This document shows, piece after piece, positions 18,273 through 27,038 of a stretch of 64,000 nt of DNA; the first letter of the stretch is position 1; every line of letters begins with the position of its first letter. The notes below the pieces were generated by a model that saw only the letters and a program-made list of their open reading frames with translations, made no database searches and was not told where the DNA came from. The DNA comes from Rhizobium sp. L51/94 (GTDB lineage: Bacteria > Pseudomonadota > Alphaproteobacteria > Rhizobiales > Rhizobiaceae), in the NCBI RefSeq assembly GCF_019355555.1, contig NZ_CP072142.1, positions 744,001 to 808,000 on the forward strand, given 5' to 3'. The translations under genes and the position numbers were made by a program.

Positions 18273-19544
18273 ATGGGCGACTTCCGAGGAAATTCTCTTG
18301 CGGTCTGGTATCTTGAAAATCCGCTCGATCCGCGCCTTGTTGGGCAGGTGAAGCTTGAGGCGAGCAATCGGAGATGCCTTCTTGAACTGGATGACGAGTG
18401 GAGGCGTTCGGGATTTCCTCTGTCTCCAGACCTCACCCTTGACAAGAAGGTGCATGCACCATTGAAGGACATGGTGGCTCCTGGAGCAATCGAAGACGCC
18501 ATGCCGGATCGCTGGGGTGAGCGCATGATCAGGGTCGTCTCGCGCCCATCGCGCATGAGTCCTCTCGACAAGCTCTGGTATGCGGGCGACCGGCGTTTTG
18601 GTGCGCTTGGGATGTCTTCCAGCTTCGACGAGTATCGCCCTGTCAACGAACAGCCACTGATGAGTGTGGATTCCCTCCAAGAGGCGGAGGCACTATTTGC
18701 ACGCGTCCTTGAACGTGAACCTCTCACCGAACGTGAAAGGCAACTCATTGCGAGCGCCGGCAGCATGGGCGGTGCCCATCCCAAGATGCTAATCGAAGAC
18801 GATGCAGGAGAGTGGATCGCCAAATTTCCGCGTGGCAGCAACGTGGATCAACTCCTTGTCGAGCATGCCTGCATGGAATTGGGCCGCCGAGCTGGCCTAC
18901 ATGTCGCGTCGTCACGGGTTATTCCCGGCGGGATCGACCATATTCTGATGGTTCGTCGGTTTGACCGTGTAGACGACCAGCGCGTGCATGCCGTTTCAGC
19001 GCGCACGCTGCTGTCTCCGGAGGCGGACGATAGTTATGCCACCATTGCTGCGATCATCCGGCGGCATGGCGTTCCCGACCGCATTCATTGCATGCAGCGT
19101 GAACTGTTCCGCAGAATGGCATTCAACATCATGATAGACAATACTGATGATCATACGAAGAACCATGCCTTTCTTCATGCCGAAGATGGATGGCTGCTGT
19201 CGCTGGCTTTCGACATTCCGACCCAGATGAACGGTCTCGGCCAGCAGGCGATCCAGATCTCCTCGAGTCCGAAGTTCCGGAACGACTTTAGCATCGCACA
19301 CGCCGTGGCGGCAGCGCCGCACTTCGGCATGTCCAAAGAGGATGCCCGGCACGAATGGAACCAGATGGCCGGATGGATAGGAAGATGGCGTGACATCTTT
19401 TCAGAATGCGGTGTCACAGAGGGCGACATCGACTACCTTGGCGACATCTTGGATTCACCGGCGATACTCGAGCATCGCCGGGAGGCAATTGAGCCGTCGA
19501 ATATCGGTTCATCTGATGATCCGGACGACGGATGTCGTCCCTAG
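18273..19544 (+). CDS. hipA: HipA-family kinase toxin (hipBA module 2)
   Basis: A 423-residue kinase of the HipA family: phosphate loop SAGSMGGAHPKM (about 161-172), lysine in WIAKFPRG (about 184), catalytic loop DNTDDHTKNH (289-298) and AFDI (312-315) in the DFG place. MPDRWGERM near residue 77 is the conserved N-terminal HipA segment. All motifs expected for ATP binding and catalysis are present. It follows hipB by one base. The family arrests growth by phosphorylating a translation component; the target here is unknown. Confidence 0.85.
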   Translation: MGDFRGNSLAVWYLENPLDPRLVGQVKLEASNRRCLLELDDEWRRSGFPLSPDLTLDKKVHAPLKDMVAPGAIEDAMPDRWGERMIRVVSRPSRMSPLDKLWYAGDRRFGALGMSSSFDEYRPVNEQPLMSVDSLQEAEALFARVLEREPLTERERQLIASAGSMGGAHPKMLIEDDAGEWIAKFPRGSNVDQLLVEHACMELGRRAGLHVASSRVIPGGIDHILMVRRFDRVDDQRVHAVSARTLLSPEADDSYATIAAIIRRHGVPDRIHCMQRELFRRMAFNIMIDNTDDHTKNHAFLHAEDGWLLSLAFDIPTQMNGLGQQAIQISSSPKFRNDFSIAHAVAAAPHFGMSKEDARHEWNQMAGWIGRWRDIFSECGVTEGDIDYLGDILDSPAILEHRREAIEPSNIGSSDDPDDGCRP

Positions 19545-19580
19545 GCTGGCGCTCTCGCGGGCTTCACTTGGTGGCATTTG

Positions 19581-19811
19581 CTACCTAATTTCGCATTTTT
19601 CGGCGTTCGCGATTGCCTTTACCAATGACAGGATTTTCCAGCGAACGTGCTCGTTGACAATCTGGGCAAAGGACTTGTTGAGATCGAGACCTTCGATAGT
19701 ACCCACAAAATGGAATAATTCGTCTTTCTCGCTAAGCGGCTTTCCGATTATAGGCTCACTTACTTCGAAGAAATGAGACACGGGAACAGAGCTGGCTCGG
19801 GAAATCTGCAC
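19581..19811 (-). pseudogene. XRE-family repressor, C-terminal remnant
   Basis: The frame reads QISRASSVPVSHFFEVSEP and ends with VRWKILSLVKAIANAEK, the region just after the helix-turn-helix in rhizobial XRE repressors of about 140 residues. The DNA-binding half is missing. The homology stops at about 19808, exactly where the IS3-family sequence begins, so insertion of the element probably cut the gene. Confidence 0.55.
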
Positions 19812-20458
19812 AGTGGGATAAGTGGAATTTTTGCCTGACTTCGGCTTAGATGTCGGGAACAGGAGAGACCATTACAAGACGACCGCGCCGGAACCATAGC
19901 CCGGCTTTCAAGGCAAAGGTGGCGCTCGCCGCCATCCGCAATCCGAGGCGAGCAGACGCTGGTGGAATTATCCCAACAGTTCGACGTGCACGCCACCCAA
20001 ATCAAGCAGTGGAAAGACCAGCTCCTTGAGGGGGCGACAGGAGTTTTCGGTGATGAAGCTAAGGCGGAACCGGCGGGTCCAACCGGCGATGTCAAAACAC
20101 TACACGCCAAGATCGGCGAGCTGACACTGGAGAACGATTTTTTTATCCGGTGCGCTTGGCAAGGCGGGATTGCTGGGCGGAAAGAAATGATCGACCGCGA
20201 GCACAAACTCTCCGTGTCACGCCAGGCAAAGCTTTTCGGCTTCAGCCGTGGCAGCGTCTATTATCGTTCTCGTCCGGTGTGTGACGGTGATCTGGCCCTT
20301 ATGCGCCGGATCGACGAACTGCATCTCGATCACCCGTTTGCCGGAAGTCGGATGTTGCAAGGGCTCTTGAGAGGAGAAGGGCTGGAAGCTGGGCGGCTGC
20401 ACATCGCCACGCTGATGAAGAAGATGGGCATCGAGGCGATCTATCGCCGCCCAAACTG
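19809..20458 (+). mobile_element. IS3-family insertion sequence, truncated
   Basis: OrfA-type transposase start (RRNHSPAFKAKVALAAIR), a small frameshift, then QQFDVHATQIKQWKDQLLEG and KIGELTLENDF, continuing into orfB (REHKLSVSRQAKLFGFSRGS, LDHPFAGSRMLQGLLRGEGL, MKKMGIEAIYRRPN). A run of seven T near 20140 puts orfA and orfB in one frame. The element stops after EAIYRRPN at about 20457: the DDE catalytic core (from the usual VWAMDITYIP onward) and the right end are gone. The left end coincides with the break in the XRE gene. It cannot transpose by itself. Confidence 0.75.
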
Positions 20459-20937
20459 CGGACAAAAGGTGAGCACCAGCGGCCGCACCAGTGACAATGA
20501 TGCCCCAGAATGCCGGTCGGCAATCCTTCAAGGATCGCAGGCTCGGTCAAAGGCGGCGTGTCAGCAGGGTCGGATGCCTCGTTCGGTGTCGTCACCGAAG
20601 CCACTATCACATCAACATCGGCATCGCTGGCGAGTGAACCATGGTGCGTCACTTTATTGTGGCGGGCCCGATATCGGCGGCTGCGGGCTGCATGAGCAAA
20701 GCGGCCCTTCCGGCTCGTCTGATAACGCCTGGCGACATCCCGACGCCGCTCGGCACGGGCGACACGCGCGCAGCCTCCGGCGCAATAAATCTGTCCGCGG
20801 TCGCAGCATCGGCAGATCAGCACTTGTCCCCGGCAACGCTCGCACAGAAAAAAGCGTCCAGTATCGTGTTCATCTGCTCCATGGCAGCTGCCATGACATG
20901 GACGTGAAGCCCCGTCTGCGCCATAATAACCCGGCAT
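20459..20937 (-). pseudogene. Cys-rich zinc-finger-like mobile-element ORF, truncated
   Basis: A minus-strand frame with an unusual cysteine pattern: FFLCERCRGQVLICRCCDRG, QIYCAGGCARVARAERRRDV, a basic stretch RRYQTSRKGRFAHAARSRRY, and near the end HHCHWCGRWCSPFVR. The pattern resembles small zinc-binding ORFs that travel with some insertion sequences; I am not sure of the family. The C-terminal end runs into antisense IS3 sequence at about 20458, so it is truncated. Probably a relic of a second element broken by the first. Confidence 0.4.
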
Positions 20938-21403
20938 TCGTGTTCCGCACGGTGTAGGGCGCGCCGCCGGGTAGAATTAGCCGTTCAGTCGGCGCTGTGC
21001 CTGCCTTCATCGATCATCACGAAGATTACGGCAGGCGCAGCGCCTGTACCAGTCCTCACCCCCATCACCAGAAACCCCTCCGGTATACTTCTCGACGGCC
21101 TGGCCCTGACTTGCCTGCGCGCAGGCAAGTCAGGGCCAGGCAATCCGTCGAACGTCTACTCCGAAGTCACGAAAAACCGCCATGGGCGGCTCGGCACCGA
21201 ATACCCGCACTTCTCAACGACCGTTCACAACTGCAGGGTAAATATCATGATCTGGAGCTGAGCCGCCGAGCTCTCGACCGGCCGACAAGTTCGATAGACG
21301 ATTTCATCTGGTCGGCCCCCGAGGTCTTGGTTCGGCCGAGATGGACAGCGACGTCCGTGTGAGCAGACGCACAATAGGTGCACAACTGCAGGGCACGCGA
21401 TCA
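20938..21403. other. Unassigned stretch carrying a long palindrome
   Basis: No gene I can support. A plus-strand frame across 21000-21260 (PVPVLTPITRNPSGILLDGL, then YSEVTKNRHGRLGTEYP) looks protein-like but has no family and is interrupted by the palindrome at 21098-21141. It may be another mobile-element remnant. Confidence 0.3.
21098..21141. repeat. Perfect 44-base palindrome
   Basis: The left half, GCCTGGCCCTGACTTGCC followed by TGCG, is mirrored exactly by the right half with no spacer (centre between 21119 and 21120). After a three-base offset the arms pair further through CGACG (21093-21097) and CGTCG (21146-21150). It lies outside any intact gene. It could be an inverted duplication scar at a mobile-element boundary or a cruciform-forming site. 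Confidence 0.75.
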
Positions 21404-21431
21404 TTGACAATCGACCCTAGGACGTTACGAT
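21404..21431 (+). promoter_or_regulatory. Sigma-70-like promoter of the MarR-GNAT gene
   Basis: TTGACA at 21404-21409 and TACGAT at 21426-21431, spaced 16 bases, about 30 bases before the ATG at 21463. Both hexamers are close to consensus. Confidence 0.55.
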
Positions 21432-21462
21432 AGTTGTATGACGCAACCGTTTGAGTGTGACT

Positions 21463-22398
21463 ATGGTATCCCTTCAGCATTCTGCTCTTGTTGATCCTGT
21501 TCGTGCGGCATCACGCGATCTGGTGCGTGAATTGGGTTTTACGGGGGCGTCTTTCGCCGGTACTGAACTCCCTCCGTCTGCGGTGCACGCCTTGATCGAG
21601 ATTGAGAAAGGAAACGCCACCGCAGTCGAACTCGGCAAAGCTCTTAAGCTGGAAAAGTCGAGCGTGAGCCGCCTGCTGCGCAAGCTGATCGTGTCGCGCA
21701 TGGTGGGCGAGAATCCTGGAAGAGATGATGGGCGAGTGAAGCTTCTGTCACTGACGCCCTTGGGCAGGGAGCGCGTTGCGGCCATCCATGCGTTTGCGCG
21801 GGCGCAAGTGTCGGATGCTCTTGCCCATCTTCGCCCCCAACAGGCCCGCATCGTGCTGGACGGGCTGCGACTTTACGCCGCGGCGCTCGGGAAGACCGTG
21901 CCCGCTCCAGTCATTGGGATCGCCGCTGGATACCAGCCAGGTCTCATTGCCCGCATCACGCAAATGCACGCCCTCTACTATACCAGGACATCGGGCTTCG
22001 GACAGCGGTTCGAGAGCGTCGTGGCGAGTGGTCTCGCTGAGTTCTGTGGCAGACTGGACAATCCGCAAAATGCGATCTGGACAGTTTTGCGAGACGGGGA
22101 GATCGTCGGATCGGTCGCAATCGACGGAGAAGATCTGGGGGCGGGCATCGCCCATCTGCGCTGGTTCATCATCGATGATGGCATACGTGGTACCGGCGCC
22201 GGGCGAAAGTTGTTGTCTGCAGCACTGGACTTCGTAGACGCTCAGGCATTCGTCGAAACTCATCTTTGGACCTTTGGAGGGCTCGATGCGGCCAGGCATC
22301 TTTATGAAGCTTATGGGTTCTCGCTCATAGAGGAGCGGGCCGGCAACCAATGGGGAAGCGAGGTCTGCGAGCAACGCTTTGTCAGGGCGAGACCGTGA
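21463..22398 (+). CDS. MarR-GNAT fusion protein (regulator plus N-acetyltransferase)
   Basis: About 311 residues in two domains. The first (about 1-145) is a MarR winged helix: ELGKALKLEKSSVSRLLRKL is the helix-turn-helix, GRDDGRVKLLSLTPLGRE the wing. The second (about 150-311) is a GNAT acetyltransferase: LRWFIIDDGIRGTGAGRKLL gives the R-x2-G-x-G/A acetyl-CoA loop, and AARHLYEAYGFSLIEE is the typical end. Such fusions couple acetylation of a small molecule to self-regulation; the substrate is unknown. A TTG at 21451 is an alternative start. A near-consensus promoter is just upstream. Confidence 0.8.
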   Translation: MVSLQHSALVDPVRAASRDLVRELGFTGASFAGTELPPSAVHALIEIEKGNATAVELGKALKLEKSSVSRLLRKLIVSRMVGENPGRDDGRVKLLSLTPLGRERVAAIHAFARAQVSDALAHLRPQQARIVLDGLRLYAAALGKTVPAPVIGIAAGYQPGLIARITQMHALYYTRTSGFGQRFESVVASGLAEFCGRLDNPQNAIWTVLRDGEIVGSVAIDGEDLGAGIAHLRWFIIDDGIRGTGAGRKLLSAALDFVDAQAFVETHLWTFGGLDAARHLYEAYGFSLIEERAGNQWGSEVCEQRFVRARP

Positions 22399-22408
22399 CG
22401 GGAAACAA

Positions 22409-22598
22409 ATGATTTCTGCTCAGGTTGATGGCGGGGCAAAGTTCGCCATGCAACAGGGTCATTTTTTGCACGACAAACCCTGTCGCAATGTGAGGCTCGA
22501 CGGCAATTCCTGAACGGAGGTTTGTCGTATAAGTTGCTATAGTAGAAATAGTCGATATGAGCGTGCTTCGGGCTCCTCATACTAGGTGTCAGGGTCTT
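22409..22598. repeat. 190-bp direct repeat, copy A
   Basis: Matches 32497-32686 without gaps, with 12 mismatches (94%). It holds inverted repeats ACGACAAACC (22470-22479)/GGTTTGTCGT (22519-22528) and ACAGGGT (22453-22459)/ACCCTGT (22476-22482), and a promoter-like TGCTATAGT with upstream TTGTCG. It follows the MarR-GNAT stop directly. Confidence 0.85.
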
Positions 22599-22733
22599 CA
22601 GGTGGCGATCGCTCTAGCGGCAGTTAGGACCGAATAGCGAGCGCTGTCGGGGTGTCGCAAGGTTTGTCGCGTTAGTCGCCCTTCATCGCACTCTAGCGAC
22701 GCGAACCCTGGAGGAAAGTTCAAGTCAATTTTC

Positions 22734-23702
22734 TTATGACGCAATCCTAAAACTCTCCCTATATCGTAGGGGCGTCACACCGAGCTTGCGCTGGAAAGCA
22801 CTACGCATCTGATCTGGACTGCCGAAACCGCAGTCGAACGCCACGACCTTGAGCGGATAGTCGGTTGCCTCGAGCAGGCTCCGCGCCTGATCTATTCGAA
22901 TGCCCTCCACGAAGTCGTGGGGCGTTATATCCATCTCCCGTACGAACATTCGCGCGATGCTGCGCGAGCTGACACCTGCGATCTCAGCAAGCCGCTCGAC
23001 CGGGAAAGCCTCGCCGACATGCTCCATGACATAAGCCTGGACCTTGGCCAGTGGCGTGACCGTCTCGCCTGGCGCTCGCAGCAGCGGACTGAACTGGGAC
23101 TGGCCGCCTTGGCGTTGAGCCACGACGACGAGGCCTTTGGCACATGCCAGCGATACCGCAGATCCGTGATCTTCGCCGACGAGAGCAAGACTAAGGTCTA
23201 TCCCTGCCGTGACACCTGCCGACGTCACGAGGCGATCGTCACGGGCGTGTATCCGGTCATGCTCCACACGAGCAGTCGGGAACATGGCTGCAAGCTGGGC
23301 TGAACATATCCAGTGGGTGGTCACCGTCCGGCCGTCAATAAGACCGGCGTGCCCGAGCGCGAATGTGCCGTTGCATATGGAGCCGTAGCGCTCGGCCTGT
23401 GTTCCCCAGTTTTGGAGCCAGGCCGACATAGCGTCGTCTGGCGCTCTACCGGGAAGACCGGGTCCGCCAGCAACCAGCACCGTATTGAATTCGCGACTGG
23501 CTTCTTCGTAGTCGAGATCGGGCATCATCCACATGCCGTTCGAACTTTGGACAGGTGTCTTGCTCCCAGCCACCAGCAGGCATCGATAGTGGTCTTCAGC
23601 CGGAAGAAACCCATTGGCTGCGGCGAACACATCGAGCGGTCCCGCGACGTCCAACGCCTGAACGCCGTCATGAATGACCACTGCCACCTCCCTTATTGCC
23701 AT
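22734..23702 (-). CDS. GlxA/FtrA-type AraC regulator with DJ-1/PfpI domain
   Basis: A 322-residue protein. Residues 1-190 are a DJ-1/PfpI-type domain (VAVVIHDGVQALDVAGPLDV, VLVAGGPGLPG, SICNGTFALGHAGLIDGR, where the nucleophile-elbow Cys is kept in ICNG). Residues 215-322 are two AraC helix-turn-helix units (VERLAEIAGVSSRSIARMFV and KVVAFDCGFGSPDQMRSAF). Such regulators activate neighbouring catabolic operons in response to a small molecule. It is divergent from the HD-hydrolase operon with a 231-base gap, so it is the likely regulator of that operon. Confidence 0.85.
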   Translation of the reverse strand: MAIREVAVVIHDGVQALDVAGPLDVFAAANGFLPAEDHYRCLLVAGSKTPVQSSNGMWMMPDLDYEEASREFNTVLVAGGPGLPGRAPDDAMSAWLQNWGTQAERYGSICNGTFALGHAGLIDGRTVTTHWICSAQLAAMFPTARVEHDRIHARDDRLVTSAGVTAGIDLSLALVGEDHGSAVSLACAKGLVVVAQRQGGQSQFSPLLRAPGETVTPLAKVQAYVMEHVGEAFPVERLAEIAGVSSRSIARMFVREMDITPHDFVEGIRIDQARSLLEATDYPLKVVAFDCGFGSPDQMRSAFQRKLGVTPLRYRESFRIAS

Positions 23703-23933
23703 GGCCTACCATCCGATCGCAAATTTTACGCTGAGGCAGGTTATCACACACAGTTGGCAGTTTCTCAATGTCCGCCGTCGTTGCGGTCAGAACGCCCATC
23801 TGCGATCAAGGAGGGGCGGAACACAACGCCGCCCCAGCCCTGACAAGGCGTTCAACGAACAAACGATCGCAAGGCTCGCAACCACCCCGATTTTGGGATG
23901 GCGGAGGCGTGTCTGCAGGTACGGAGAGAAGAC

Positions 23934-24617
23934 ATGGCACAAGGCAAAACGTCGACGATATCAGAAGCACTTTTCTCGAAGCCGGAGATCGACGGGGTCT
24001 CGATTCCCGACAGCGCGCTTTGCCGCGCCGTCACCGAGTTCGTCAGGGACACCGAGACCGAACTGTTGTTCAACCATTCAAGCCGCGTCTACTTCTTCGG
24101 CGCGATCGCCGGCCAAAAGCGCGGTCTCACAGTCAATCGCGAACTACTCTATGCCGCGACGATGTTCCACGACGTGGGTCTGATGCCATCGCACAGTAGC
24201 CCTCACCTACGGTTCGAAGTTGACGGCGCAAACGCTGCCCGCGATTTTCTGACGGCCCACAACGTCGATCCTTCCGATATCGAGAAGGTCTGGACTGGCA
24301 TCGCCCTGCACACGACACCGGGCGTGCCCGAGTTCATGCACCCCGTCATTGCGCTGACTACGGCGGGTGTCGAGATGGACGTCCTCGGTCTGACCTACGA
24401 CCAGTATGCCGACGACATCCGCGAAGCCGTAGTCGCCGCGTTTCCGCGCACACCCGCCTTCAAGGAAGATATCATTCAGGCCTTCTACGACGGCATCAAA
24501 CATAAACCCGATACGACTTTCGGCAACGTCAAGGCGGACGTCATTGCCGACAAGGAGCCGCACTTTCGCCGCGGCAATTTCTGCTCCGTCATCCGGTGCT
24601 CAGGCTGGAATGCCTGA
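23934..24617 (+). CDS. HD-domain metal-dependent hydrolase (cyanamide hydratase-like)
   Basis: A 227-residue HD protein. FNHSSRVYFFG carries the first histidine (about 48), MFHDVGL the HD pair (79-80), and SHSSPHLRFEVDG and GIALHTTPGVP further metal-binding histidines. The layout matches the cyanamide hydratase-like/HD family that hydrates nitriles or cleaves phosphoesters; no substrate can be named. GGAGAG lies just before the ATG. It is first of four co-directional genes. Confidence 0.75.
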   Translation: MAQGKTSTISEALFSKPEIDGVSIPDSALCRAVTEFVRDTETELLFNHSSRVYFFGAIAGQKRGLTVNRELLYAATMFHDVGLMPSHSSPHLRFEVDGANAARDFLTAHNVDPSDIEKVWTGIALHTTPGVPEFMHPVIALTTAGVEMDVLGLTYDQYADDIREAVVAAFPRTPAFKEDIIQAFYDGIKHKPDTTFGNVKADVIADKEPHFRRGNFCSVIRCSGWNA

Positions 24618-24670
24618 TCGCACCCATCCTCAACCTCAAATCCATACCCAAATCATCACGGAGAAATACA

Positions 24671-25345
24671 ATGGTTTCCAACGTCATTCTGGTTCACGGC
24701 GCATGGGCAGACGGTTCTTGCTGGAACAAGGTCATCCCGCTGCTGGCAGCTACTAATCGCACGGTTACGGCCGTGCAGCTTCCGCTGACAAGCTTCGAAC
24801 AAGACGTCGCAGCAGTCCGCCGTGCGATTGCACTGGCCGACGGCGAGGTCATACTGGTCGGCCATAGTTATGCCGGCGCAGTCATTGGCGAAGCCGGGAA
24901 CGATCCGAAGGTGGCGAGCCTTGTCTACGTCGACGCATTCGCGCCCGACGGCGGGGAATCCGCCGGTTCGCTCTTCGCACAGTTCGAAGCAGCGCCGCTG
25001 AACGGTGAAATCCGTCCGGACGCGGAAGGCTTCCTGAAACTGACGCAAGTGGGCATTTCGACGCTCTTCGCACAGGACCTCGATGCCGCAGAGCAGGCGC
25101 TTCTATATGCCACCCAGGGACCGGTCAACGGTGCAGCGCTTGGCGGGACGCTGACCCAGGCCGCATGGCGCACCCGGCCGACCTACTACCTGATCGGTGA
25201 CCAGGACATGGCCATCCTGCCCGTGGAACAGGAGCGAATGGCGGCCCGTATGAACGCCACTGTTGCCCATGTCGATGCCAGCCATGTGCCGATGCTTTCG
25301 CATCCGGACGTCGTGGCCAACTTCACCCTCAAGGCTGCCGCTTAA
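24671..25345 (+). CDS. Alpha/beta hydrolase, EstC/pyrethroid-hydrolase-like
   Basis: A 224-residue alpha/beta-fold hydrolase with no signal peptide. ILVHGAWADGSCW is the oxyanion region, VGHSYAGAVIGE the nucleophile elbow (Ser near 80), LIGDQDMAI the acid region and DASHVPMLSHPD holds the catalytic His. It resembles short alpha/beta hydrolases of the EstC group that accept small esters. CACGGAGA precedes the ATG. It lies 53 bases after the HD gene and 49 before the next hydrolase, in the same operon. Confidence 0.8.
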   Translation: MVSNVILVHGAWADGSCWNKVIPLLAATNRTVTAVQLPLTSFEQDVAAVRRAIALADGEVILVGHSYAGAVIGEAGNDPKVASLVYVDAFAPDGGESAGSLFAQFEAAPLNGEIRPDAEGFLKLTQVGISTLFAQDLDAAEQALLYATQGPVNGAALGGTLTQAAWRTRPTYYLIGDQDMAILPVEQERMAARMNATVAHVDASHVPMLSHPDVVANFTLKAAA

Positions 25346-25394
25346 CCGAAGGCTTCCGCGACGGCGCTCGACCTCAGATAGAAGGACTATTGCA

Positions 25395-26198
25395 ATGGAC
25401 ATCCATTCGAACGGCATACGACTCCATGTCGAGGACCGCGGTGTAGGTGCACCGGCTCTCGTCTTTCTGCACTACTGGGGCGGTTCGTCGCGGACGTGGC
25501 GGCACGTCATCGACGCTCTGCCACCCGGCTATCGCACGGTCGCGATAGACCAGCGCGGCTGGGGCGAGTCGGATGCGCCCGATGACGGATACGCCCTGAA
25601 AGACCTTGCGAACGATGCCTCTGGTGTGATCGATGTGCTGGGCCTCGATCGATACATCGTGGTGGGACATTCCATGGGCGGCAAGGTTGCGCAGCTTCTT
25701 GCCGCCCGCCAGCCAACAGGGCTGGTCGGATTGATACTGGTCGCCCCATCGCCGCCGTCGCCACTCGGCCTGCCGCTGGAAGTGAGAGAGGGGATGGTCG
25801 GTGCGTATACAAGCCGCGAGAGCGTCATCGCAACGGTCGAGCAAGTCCTTGCAGGCAGCCCGCTTGATCCTGACGATCTCGTCCGCGTGATCGCCGACAG
25901 CATGCGCGGCGCTCCGGCCGCCAAGGCGGCGTGGCCGCTCGCCGCCAGCCAGGAGGACATCACGAAGGCTGTTGTCGATGTGACGGTCCCGACGCTGGTA
26001 ATTTCCGGTGAACTCGATCAGGTTGACCCTCCGTCCGTCCTGCAGAGGGAACTGCTACCGCGCATCCCGCAAGCGACATTGCACATTCTTCCGGGGGTAG
26101 GTCACCTTTCTCCGCTGGAAGCGCCGCGGGAGCTGGCCGGATTGATCCGAACCTTTGCTACTGCCATGGCCAAGGTCCCAATCCGTTCGCTGTTTTGA
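25395..26198 (+). CDS. Alpha/beta hydrolase, haloperoxidase/epoxide-hydrolase-like
   Basis: A 267-residue alpha/beta hydrolase. FLHYWGGSSRTWR is the oxyanion region, AIDQRGWGESD a conserved strand, VGHSMGGKVAQLLA the nucleophile elbow (Ser near 97), LVISGELDQVDPP the acid region and LPGVGHLSPLEAP the catalytic His. The two hydrolases of this operon are only distantly related, so each probably has its own substrate. AGAAGGA lies about 10 bases upstream of the ATG. Confidence 0.8.
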   Translation: MDIHSNGIRLHVEDRGVGAPALVFLHYWGGSSRTWRHVIDALPPGYRTVAIDQRGWGESDAPDDGYALKDLANDASGVIDVLGLDRYIVVGHSMGGKVAQLLAARQPTGLVGLILVAPSPPSPLGLPLEVREGMVGAYTSRESVIATVEQVLAGSPLDPDDLVRVIADSMRGAPAAKAAWPLAASQEDITKAVVDVTVPTLVISGELDQVDPPSVLQRELLPRIPQATLHILPGVGHLSPLEAPRELAGLIRTFATAMAKVPIRSLF

Positions 26199-26267
26199 TC
26201 ATGCAGATATTTTCGACCCAGCCGCGTCGACTGTTGGGGCTAGGCAAGCGACCACGAGGATACCACC

Positions 26268-27038
26268 ATGTTCGAAACAGAGATTATCCGCATTCCCATT
26301 CTGCCCCTGAAGATGGTCAATGCGCACGTCATTCGCTGCGAGGCCGGGTGCATCCTCGTCGACGCCGGAATACCCGGATCGGAGGGCAAGATCGGCCAGG
26401 TTCTCGGCCGGCACGGATTGTCGTTTCGTGACATCAAGCTGATAGTTGTCACCCATGCCCATACGGATCACGCCGGGAGCGCCGCCCGCCTTCGGGCGCT
26501 GTCAGGTGCGCCAATCCTCGCGCACGCGGACGATGTCGATTTCTACACCCGCCGGCGTCCCATGACCTACTGTCCGACCGGTCTGGTGGGAAAGCTGTTT
26601 TTTAGGACGCCTGCCCCTCATCAGCCCTATGAAGGCTTCGAGCCCGACATGCTGATGACCAACGGCGAGACGGTAAATCTCCTGAACTTTGGCGTCGACG
26701 GACTGGTACGCCACACGGCAGGTCACACCGCAGGTTCGATCTCTGTGAAGCTGGGGTCGCAGGACGTCCTGGTCGGAGACCTGCTCGCATCTGGAATTCT
26801 CATAGGAGGCGTGGCGTTCACGGGCCGTGCGATACGTCCGCCTTTCGAAGACGATCCACACGCAGTGGCCCGAGAATTAAACCGTATGGTAGAGGGCGGG
26901 AAGAGGCGCTTTTATATGGGCCATGGCGGCCCGCTTGGACCAGAGGAAGTTTTGCGCCATACAAAACGACTGTCGCATACTGCATCTCAATGCGGCCAGC
27001 ATGGCAACTGCAATCATACCCGCCTAGAAGGGCTATAG
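26268..27038 (+). CDS. Metallo-beta-lactamase-fold hydrolase
   Basis: A 256-residue MBL-fold protein. The zinc motif THAHTDHAG (residues 62-70) is complete, HTAGHTAGS gives the third-site histidine, VGDLLASG the bridging Asp and YMGHGGPLG the last His. This is a group of small hydrolases that open lactones or thioesters; it is not typical of beta-lactam resistance. It ends the HD-hydrolase-hydrolase-MBL operon. The tail CGQHGNCNHTRLEG is unusual and rich in Cys and His. Confidence 0.8.
   Translation: MFETEIIRIPILPLKMVNAHVIRCEAGCILVDAGIPGSEGKIGQVLGRHGLSFRDIKLIVVTHAHTDHAGSAARLRALSGAPILAHADDVDFYTRRRPMTYCPTGLVGKLFFRTPAPHQPYEGFEPDMLMTNGETVNLLNFGVDGLVRHTAGHTAGSISVKLGSQDVLVGDLLASGILIGGVAFTGRAIRPPFEDDPHAVARELNRMVEGGKRRFYMGHGGPLGPEEVLRHTKRLSHTASQCGQHGNCNHTRLEGL

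Noticed and set aside
17960..18841. 293-codon minus-strand frame opposite hipBA
   Set aside because: Entirely antisense to two well-supported genes.
22409..22598. Direct repeats as a CRISPR unit or rRNA/tRNA-linked att site
   Set aside because: Only two copies 10 kb apart, no spacers, and no tRNA gene adjacent.
23313..23843. 176-codon plus-strand frame opposite the GlxA-type regulator
   Set aside because: Antisense to the regulator; no start or family support.
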